Assembly (NCBI GenBank): GCA_030770535.1
Contig: JASVEC010000027.1
Coordinates: forward strand, 682,001-746,000
Direction of reading: 5' to 3'
DNA length: 64,000 nucleotides
Source: Batkoa obscura
Lineage: Eukaryota; Entomophthoromycota; Entomophthoromycetes; Entomophthorales; Batkoaceae
The number at the start of each line of letters is the position of its first letter. The stretch's first letter is position 1. Positions 57,793 through 64,000 of the stretch are shown here, in pieces. The translations under genes were made by a program, and so were the position numbers. A model generated the notes under the pieces. It saw only the letters and a program-made list of their open reading frames with translations. It had not been told where the DNA came from and made no database searches.

Positions 57793-59747
57793 TTTATCTA
57801 ACTTTTCGATATGGGTAGAAGAGGATTTAAGCTAAAGGAGGTTGGATGCACCAATAACCTAGATTTGAAAGAGAACGTTTCCATCGTTATTATTTGTCAA
57901 TTTGACTAGACTAGACTATAAGCTATTTTAACTGCTGCTATTAAATTGCATAAAATACCAACTTTAATTTTGTGCAAATTAAAATAAGTTCGTTGATACA
58001 TAATAAAAGTAACATAATGAGAAATAAGTATGCATAGGTATTAATATATTAAATTAAATTGATTCCAAATGGCACTATACGCTATGAAAATTATTATTAT
58101 GTTATATTGTTACTTCGAAATATATCAGAACTAGTTTTTTTTAAATAATCAATGATAATAAATTAGATAGTAAAGTATCTTTTATTTTGATATTTAGTTT
58201 ACTTATGCAAAAAAAGGTTAATTGAAAGTTAAACTATAGATAAAAAGTACATCCTCACATATACGTGGTAACTTTATAATCAATATATACTTGCACCATA
58301 TGCTTCGTCAATATATCTTAAAATAGATAATGATGTAATGGTATAAAAAATAAAAGTTGTTATAAAGACAAAAAACACATATGAAAAAACGAAAATAGCA
58401 ACATTTGAGCGTTATTGTTATATATTTCATACTTTATATTTACTTAATAAAAACATTAATGCTTTTAAATATATTTAATTATGTAGTCACCAAACGAATT
58501 GAAGTAACAAAATAATAATATCAAAAATTAACGATAGTAAAAATTAATGATATAATAGCTTTTACACTCCCAGATATTTTTCAATCAAATATATAACAAT
58601 CAAATTAATATACATTTATACGACTTTATCTAAAAATGTTAAAGAAAAAGGGTCAAAGTTAAATGAGCCATTATAAATTCAAAACGTATATCAAAATCAA
58701 CTTATGTTGGCTATATTCTCTTGCTTCGATATCTAGAAAATACTAACTTACTTAGTTTTATTTGAATGATATGGTTATAGTAATTGATATACAAATTTTT
58801 AGTTTTTAGTTTTTAGTTTTTAGTTTTTAGTTTTTTTTAAACATTCTTAAAAATAAAGTTAGCTTCGTTTAAATTAATTATCTCATATAAGTAATCAAAT
58901 GGTATTGAATTAATAGCTATACCGAACATTTTCTTTAGGTGGACATTTGTTTTTAATTTTATAAACGCTTTCTCTGGGTGGCTATTGACAAATAGTTTAT
59001 GTTTTAATTTCAGTTTTAGTTCCCGTAATAGTAACGCGAGGAAAGCCATAAGTTTCAATTTTGGTCTCGATAGAAGTAAAACTATGAAACAGGACTACTT
59101 TCTACGTTAGTTTCATCCTTGTTGTTGATGAATCCACTTACAATCTTTATTTTATATTTTTTACAGTTTTTTATGAGATAGGGGTATATGCTTGTAGAGA
59201 TATTATAATGATTTCTGCTTTAGTCTCAACTCTAATTCCAACTTCGGTTGATTAATGAATTGAATAGTCAGGGTCAGGGTCAGGCTAGAGTGGTTTTTCG
59301 ATTACACTTTGACTTGATGTAATCGTAACTGTTGACCCTGGTGATCATGATTATGGTAGCTAGCTGCTGATATAAATCAACCTATGTTTAAAATAGAAAT
59401 TAAGTTAAAGTAATTTATAGTTTATTAGAAACATTAAATTTTCAGTTTATTAAAAACAAAAAAAACAAAAAAACTAAACTTGAGTCGTTTGGTTTATTAT
59501 GTATACTATCAACCCAATAAGCTGTTGTTTATACAGGGTGCCTAAAGTTTTTATGAGTGTTTTTAAGGCAGTATAATTTTGAAAGAAAAATAAATAAGAT
59601 AATGATGTTAATAAACATAGTTTGAAATAGTTTTTTTTCATTAGTTTTGATTTTTGCATTAATAGCATCAAAAATAAAGTTACTAATGTTGAAACAAAAT
59701 GGCTTAAAATAAAAGTTACTACTTTGTAGCTTATCATTTAAATATAT
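57793..59747. other. Long intergenic region with (TTTTTAG)n
   Basis: Nearly 2 kb without a convincing gene. A (TTTTTAG)n heptamer run occupies about 58797-58835. A minus-strand frame at 58837-59058 (73 aa) and another at 59474-59737 (87 aa, hydrophobic) match nothing I know. The RPL11 promoter lies just after 57792. Confidence 0.5.
58797..58835. repeat. (TTTTTAG)n simple repeat
   Basis: About five to six tandem units of TTTTTAG. The same heptamer occurs in a short run at about 2927-2950 in the decayed GPCR. Confidence 0.8.
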
Positions 59748-59842
59748 GGGGGTATTTTTTTTGGTTTCATCACTTTTTCTATCCTTTAAGCACTATTTGA
59801 GTGGAAAGATTGTTAGTAAAATTCTTAGAAAAATACATCTTC
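59748..59842 (-). mobile_element. MITE copy 12, orientation B
   Basis: 95 bp, GGGGGTAT to ACATCTTC, flanked by ATAT (59744-59747, 59843-59846). The frame MGVFFLVSSLFLSFKHYLSG runs through it and on into unique sequence. Confidence 0.84.
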
Positions 59843-59846
59843 ATAT

Positions 59847-61002
59847 AATAACAGTTATAATTTATTATATAAAGTGTTTTTTTATTTGTTTTAGTCTAAA
59901 GGAAGCAAGAAGTTATTAATGTTTAAAAGGAAACAAAAAACCGTTATTTTTATATATAAAATTAACACTAAATAGCTTTATAAGAAAACTATTTTCTTTA
60001 TATAAAAGCAGATATTTATACTTTAAAAGCTCAATAAAACTTTAATTTAATAATATGATATGATAAAAAAGGCTTTGAAGTATATATTAATATTCTTTTA
60101 ATTAAAAACTACCATTAAAACGTTTAAATATTAAGTTTTTTTAATAATTAATTAAGAAATTGAAAATAAGTTTACAAAGATTTTTTTTACACTTTTTGTT
60201 AAAAGTTGTAATATTGCTTTTTTATAATGTTATTAATATAAAATTTAAAAGGAATAAACTAAGTTGTTTTAAATTATATTCATAAGTTTTATAGCTATGT
60301 TTGCTCTTTTTGCCAAATCATGTTACCTTGAAAATGCCCACATAAAGCATAGACACCCTGCAGTTTACTATTCAAAGTTTCATATAATGATAAATTATTT
60401 GATGACTCATAAAGCCTTTATAACATATAATTAAAAAAATATAGCATTTTTGTTATTAAATACTTGTATAATTTCTAAAAAAAACACAGTCATAACGCAT
60501 GGTGTTTTACTCTTAAATATTTACTACTTATAAGCATTTCAATATCTCATATCTTTAATCGAAGACTTGAGTTTTTAGATTAAACCATAACTTAATATTA
60601 ATAGTATACCTAGTTACTTCAGTGGATTATGATATATATAGAATCTATAATCATTTAAATAATTTATAGTCGCCTTGTTAAAATTATGAGGGAGCTGCTA
60701 AATAAAATAATCCCCATACTTAGCTTCTTCGCCTTGGTGTAAAATTTATATTGAAAGTATTTGATAAAAAATAAATATGTGTCATATGATTATTATAAAA
60801 AAATTTTAAAGGGCAGTAGTAATAATAAATCAGATATGAGGAATCTATTAGTTTATAATTAATTAAAGGTATTATTATTATATGATAAATATCACCATCG
60901 TTCATACAAACGCTTTATAGTAGAATTCTACTTGTTTGATCACAATACATTTTTTAATTATTTACTTGATACCCAATAAAAAAGCATGTTCTTTTATAGA
61001 TT
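59847..61002. other. Intergenic, no gene seen
   Basis: About 1.15 kb AT-rich spacer between two MITE copies. Confidence 0.5.
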
Positions 61003-61004
61003 AT

Positions 61005-61973
61005 ATGGGTGTGTTTTTTTTGGCTTCATTTTTTATATTTTTTAAGCGCTATTTGAGTGGAAGGATTGTTAGTAAAATTCTTAAACAAAAAATACATCAC
61101 CATATTTTAAAATTATTCCAATATAAGCAGATGATATACGCTTTTAATAAACCCGGGCAACTAAAACTGTATGGACCTATAGATTATTTGATTGATTTTA
61201 TGGAGTTAAATAGCTTACTTTTAGGAAGTTTTCAAGATATTGATAACAATACTTTAGCTCGAAGTTTAGGTGCATTTTTTATTAAGAATTCTATTGAGAT
61301 TATAAGTTATGAGGATGCGCAAAAGAGGCAGAAAGATTACCAAGGTTATGATATTACCTGGGATGACTCTATTACAGAAGGTAAAAGTGGTATGTTTCGA
61401 CCATTCATACATAATGATAAAAAATACCATCTTGAAAAAGATTTCGAAAGTGAAACTTCAATAACAGATTTTCCTGGGCTTTTAAGGTATACAAATCATT
61501 TTTATCATACTAATATAACAAAGTTGGTTAAATCTAAACGTGGTTTAAAATATCCTGAGATGTATTATACTTATAATGAAGAAATTAGCATAAGAGAAAT
61601 TGAAGAAAAAATTGGATGGAATTTATTTTGTGGTATTTTAAATTTAGATTTAGATTTTAGAAGTTTAAAGACTAAAAGTTCGTTAGAATTATTATTCTTG
61701 TCAATATCTAAAAAATTTATTGCTGTAAAAATCGAAAATAAAGATCATTCAATTGATCCTTTTATTAATACAAATATTAAATTAGTTGATAAGAAGATAA
61801 TTGAAGTCGGTTTTGGTGAGGATTGCGAATTTAAATATTCACCAGAACTATTCCGACTTGAAAGTAAAGTTTTTCCTGTTGTAATTTATCATCCTCATTC
61901 ATACCTTGTTTTAAGTTCTATAGCAAAAAACATAGACGCCTATTTAATTTCATCTATGTCTAACATACATTAA
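61005..61973 (+). CDS. Unrecognised protein, N-terminus partly MITE-derived
   Basis: From the ATG at the MITE junction (61005) the frame gives 322 aa; from the first ATG after the element (61131) 280 aa. The frame is open even further upstream. I do not recognise the family. The first ~32 residues (MGVFFLASFFIFFKRYLSGRIVSK...) are MITE sequence. The rest is a soluble-looking alpha/beta protein: YGPIDYLIDFMELNSLLLGSF, then a charged centre (ITWDDSITEGKSGMFRPF, DFPGLLRYTNHFYHTN) and a hydrophobic C-terminal part (VFPVVIYHPHSYLVLSSIAKN). Codon use and the long open frame support a real gene. It may be lineage-specific. If translation starts at 61131 the MITE is only in the leader. Confidence 0.6.
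   Translation: MGVFFLASFFIFFKRYLSGRIVSKILKQKIHHHILKLFQYKQMIYAFNKPGQLKLYGPIDYLIDFMELNSLLLGSFQDIDNNTLARSLGAFFIKNSIEIISYEDAQKRQKDYQGYDITWDDSITEGKSGMFRPFIHNDKKYHLEKDFESETSITDFPGLLRYTNHFYHTNITKLVKSKRGLKYPEMYYTYNEEISIREIEEKIGWNLFCGILNLDLDFRSLKTKSSLELLFLSISKKFIAVKIENKDHSIDPFINTNIKLVDKKIIEVGFGEDCEFKYSPELFRLESKVFPVVIYHPHSYLVLSSIAKNIDAYLISSMSNIH
61007..61101 (-). mobile_element. MITE copy 13, orientation B, at the 5' end of an ORF
   Basis: 95 bp, GGGTGTGT to ACATCACC, flanked by ATAT (61003-61006, 61102-61105). The reading frame of the following gene passes through this copy without a stop, and the ATG at 61005 is formed at the junction of target duplication and element. Confidence 0.86.
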
Positions 61974-62552
61974 TGAACAGTATATATATTTACAAAAGTG
62001 TTAAGTCTATGGTTATAACAATGAATAATCAAACTAAAATTGAATAAAATGGCTATACTAACTATTGTTTAAAAAATAGAAAATGTCATCATTGATGTAT
62101 TAAAAATCGAAATTATAAAAAAAATTATAATATTTACAGTTGATTTATAAGTATTGAAAAGTGCTTAGAGCACTCCGTTTTGGAGGGGAATGTTATTTTA
62201 GCATTTTTTGTTGGTACTATTTTAATATCAGTTAAAAAAATGCTAAACATCCTTAGTCATAACAGTCTTAAAATAAAATAAGATAAATATTTTGCAAATT
62301 CCAGAAAAAAACCAAGCAAATATTAAAATAAACTTTAGTTATAACCACTCTTAAAAATTTTAACTAACAGGATAAAACAGAGAATATTAAAAGCAATATA
62401 AACTCAGGAAATATTAGCACCATTTTGGTTTGATTTTAATTTTGATTTATATTAAAAACCACCAGTAAAATAAAATAATTTTTAAAGTTTGCAAAAAGTA
62501 ATTAAAAAAATTAAAAGACTATTTTAATTATTTAGAATAAGTTAATGACTAG
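61974..62552. other. Intergenic, no gene seen
   Basis: About 580 bp AT-rich, between the unknown gene and an LTR-like repeat. Confidence 0.5.
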
Positions 62553-63010
62553 TGTGAAATATTGCTTTATTTAGCTCTCAGATTGATTATAATACAACAA
62601 TCACTTAAGTTGTATTTTCAAGTTCAAACACAATCAAACCAGAGTCCCTTATTTTGATTTGCTGCGAGAATTTCTAACTTTATATTGCAAACAATATTAT
62701 CTCCTTTTAATATCCATACTTATTGGAGTATAAAAGAGATTCTTCAATATGATAACTCGAGACTTTTTAATTGGACTACTCCCTGATAACGTATCATTAA
62801 TAAAGTCACTAAGTCTTTCTGACAACATCTTATATAGATTTTACAGTAGTATCTTCCATTGTATTTGTTTACATAATTCGTAGCTTATTACGTACTATTT
62901 CTATTAAGTTAAGTCTACCTTAGTTACATAAACTAAGACCCTTCAACTCAAGGGAAGTTAATTAAGCAAGAGTAGCTTTTAACTTCGACCACTAAGGATC
63001 AACTTTCACA
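62553..63010 (-). repeat. LTR-like repeat, copy 4 (reverse)
   Basis: TGTGAAATATTGC to ATCAACTTTCACA, reverse complement of copies 1 and 2, and especially close to copy 2 (shared TGTATTTTCAAGTTCAAACA segment). Fossil without internal domain. Confidence 0.65.
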
Positions 63011-63225
63011 CCATTAATAAAGCCACTAAGTATTATATTATTTTACGTAGACTTTACAGTAGTATCTTCTATTCTATTTATTTTATATAGTTCTTAGCTT
63101 ATTACGTACTATTCCTATTTATTTAAGTCAATCTTAGTTACATAAACTAAAAAATTTCGACTTATGGCCAGTTAAGTAAGCAAAAAACTGCTTTTAACTA
63201 CAATCACTGAGTACCAACTTTCACA
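63011..63225 (-). repeat. LTR-like repeat, partial copy 5 (reverse)
   Basis: Starts inside the LTR at the CATTAATAAAGCCACTAAG segment and runs to CCAACTTTCACA, directly following copy 4. The arrangement suggests recombination or deletion between tandem copies. Fossil. Confidence 0.6.
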
Positions 63226-63362
63226 AAATTCAGCAAAAACAGATTTATGTAATATATGTGCCCAGTATGCAGTTAGAAAAAAAATTATTTAAAAATAAAA
63301 TAAATACAGCAATGAAAAATAAAGCAAAGATATAAGAATCTTTTAATAAAAAAAGGTTATAT

Positions 63363-63460
63363 GGGGATGCATTTTTCTGTTTAAGGATTTTACTAACAAT
63401 CTTTCCACTCAAATAGCGCTTAAAAAATGAAAAAAATAATGAAACCAAAAAAACATTCCC
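63363..63460 (+). mobile_element. MITE copy 14, orientation A
   Basis: 98 bp, GGGGATGC to ACATTCCC, flanked by ATAT (63359-63362, 63461-63464). Confidence 0.86.
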
Positions 63461-63624
63461 ATATGGAAATAGGAACAAGATTAGATCCAATAAATTTAGA
63501 TCATTGTAATAAACAAGTTATATCAGTATTAGGGGTTTGGCGTTTTATATTTAAAAAATGATAAAATAATAAGCAAAGTTACTTTGATTATTTATCTGAA
63601 ATATTAAATCATGATTCAGCATAT

Positions 63625-63723
63625 GGGGATGTATTTTTTTGTTTGAGAATTTTATTAACAATCTTTCCGCTCAAATAGCGCTTAAAAAATGGAAAAAATA
63701 ATGAAACCAAAAAATACATCCTC
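63625..63723 (+). mobile_element. MITE copy 15, orientation A
   Basis: 99 bp, GGGGATGT to ACATCCTC, flanked by ATAT (63621-63624, 63724-63727). Only 164 bp from copy 14. Confidence 0.86.
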
Positions 63724-63727
63724 ATAT

Positions 63728-63960
63728 GCAGGAGATTGTTTAATTGATTTAATATTTAAAGAGCTTTTGTTTAAAAAGTCTACAAAAATTGATATATGAG
63801 CAGATACAGGAAACCGCTTTAAATCTCAAGAGTTTTTACATATATTTAAAGAATTTAATTATGTAAAACTTAATATTCTAAGTCTGATTGTCTTATATCA
63901 ATTATAAAAAGCTGAAAGTCTAAAAAAAATTTGCAAAAATTTGTTAAAAAAGTATATAAA
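63728..63960 (+). mobile_element. Decayed integrase-like fragment (retroelement fossil)
   Basis: A short stretch reads like the second-Asp block of retroelement integrases (D-x-G-x-x-F-x-S-x-x-F, then a hydrophobic helix). It is broken and incomplete, and the window ends soon after. Family (Ty3/Gypsy or other) cannot be fixed. It follows directly on MITE copy 15. Confidence 0.35.
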
Positions 63961-64000
63961 AAATAAAAAACAATAATAATAGCAATAATATAACAAAATG

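Noticed and set aside
58837-59737. Minus-strand frames of 73 and 87 aa
   Set aside because: No recognisable domain, start in low-complexity sequence beside a (TTTTTAG)n run; left as unassigned spacer.
2042-63723. The recurring ~98-bp repeat as a CRISPR array
   Set aside because: Copies are scattered over 60 kb in both orientations, with terminal inversions and target duplications; this is a transposon pattern in a eukaryotic genome.

Overview
The window looks like nuclear DNA of an early-diverging, very AT-rich fungus. The genes are fungal (AP-3 beta, Vps1-type dynamin, Neo1-type flippase, Cbp4, Drs1, PKA regulatory subunit, Amt/Mep, uL5). Most introns are only 45-55 bp, with GTAA/GTAT donors. 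A cluster of rhodopsin-like GPCR genes points to an entomophthoralean such as Conidiobolus; that placement is inferred, not proven. No tRNA, rRNA, CRISPR array or prokaryote-type operon was recognised.

Layout. 0-5.5 kb: an intact fungal family-A-like GPCR gene followed by two decayed paralogues, interspersed with copies of a short inverted-repeat transposon (MITE). 5.5-7.1 kb: no convincing gene. 7.2-15.5 kb: a GPI-anchored 8-cysteine surface protein, a diverged Sqs1-like R3H/G-patch protein, AP-3 beta (8 exons), a second GPI-anchored 8-cysteine protein, and a divergent cyclophilin/CBP4 pair. 16.1-19.6 kb: a pseudokinase with an MLKL-like N-terminal helical domain and Sel1 repeats, then an NTF2-like (SigF-type) protein. 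21.5-26.2 kb: 6-phosphogluconate dehydrogenase and an Old Yellow Enzyme. 26.2-29 kb: long gene desert. 29-37.5 kb: a single-pass SPRY protein with a PY motif (Ssh4/Ear1-like), NEO1 flippase and a 15-exon VPS1 dynamin. These three, with AP-3 beta, all belong to endosome/Golgi/vacuole membrane traffic. 38-46.3 kb: repeat-rich block of MITEs and LTR-like repeats surrounding one gene, an ammonium transporter. 46.6-57.8 kb: UROD (heme synthesis), DRS1 (ribosome biogenesis), an R3HCC1-like RRM protein head-to-head with a RAI1/DXO decapping enzyme, the PKA regulatory subunit, an HNH-domain protein and ribosomal protein uL5 with an ATG-only first exon. 58-64 kb: repeat-rich again, with one unrecognised gene whose 5' end contains a MITE copy, LTR-like repeats and a decayed integrase-like fragment.

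The main novelty candidates are: (1) a ~97-101 bp MITE family with about 15 copies, whose 4-bp target duplications can be read directly, including one copy nested in another and one at the start of a host ORF; (2) the MLKL-like pseudokinase-Sel1 protein; (3) the decaying GPCR array. Exon coordinates were worked out by hand from splice consensus, reading phase and family similarity, and may be off by a base in places.
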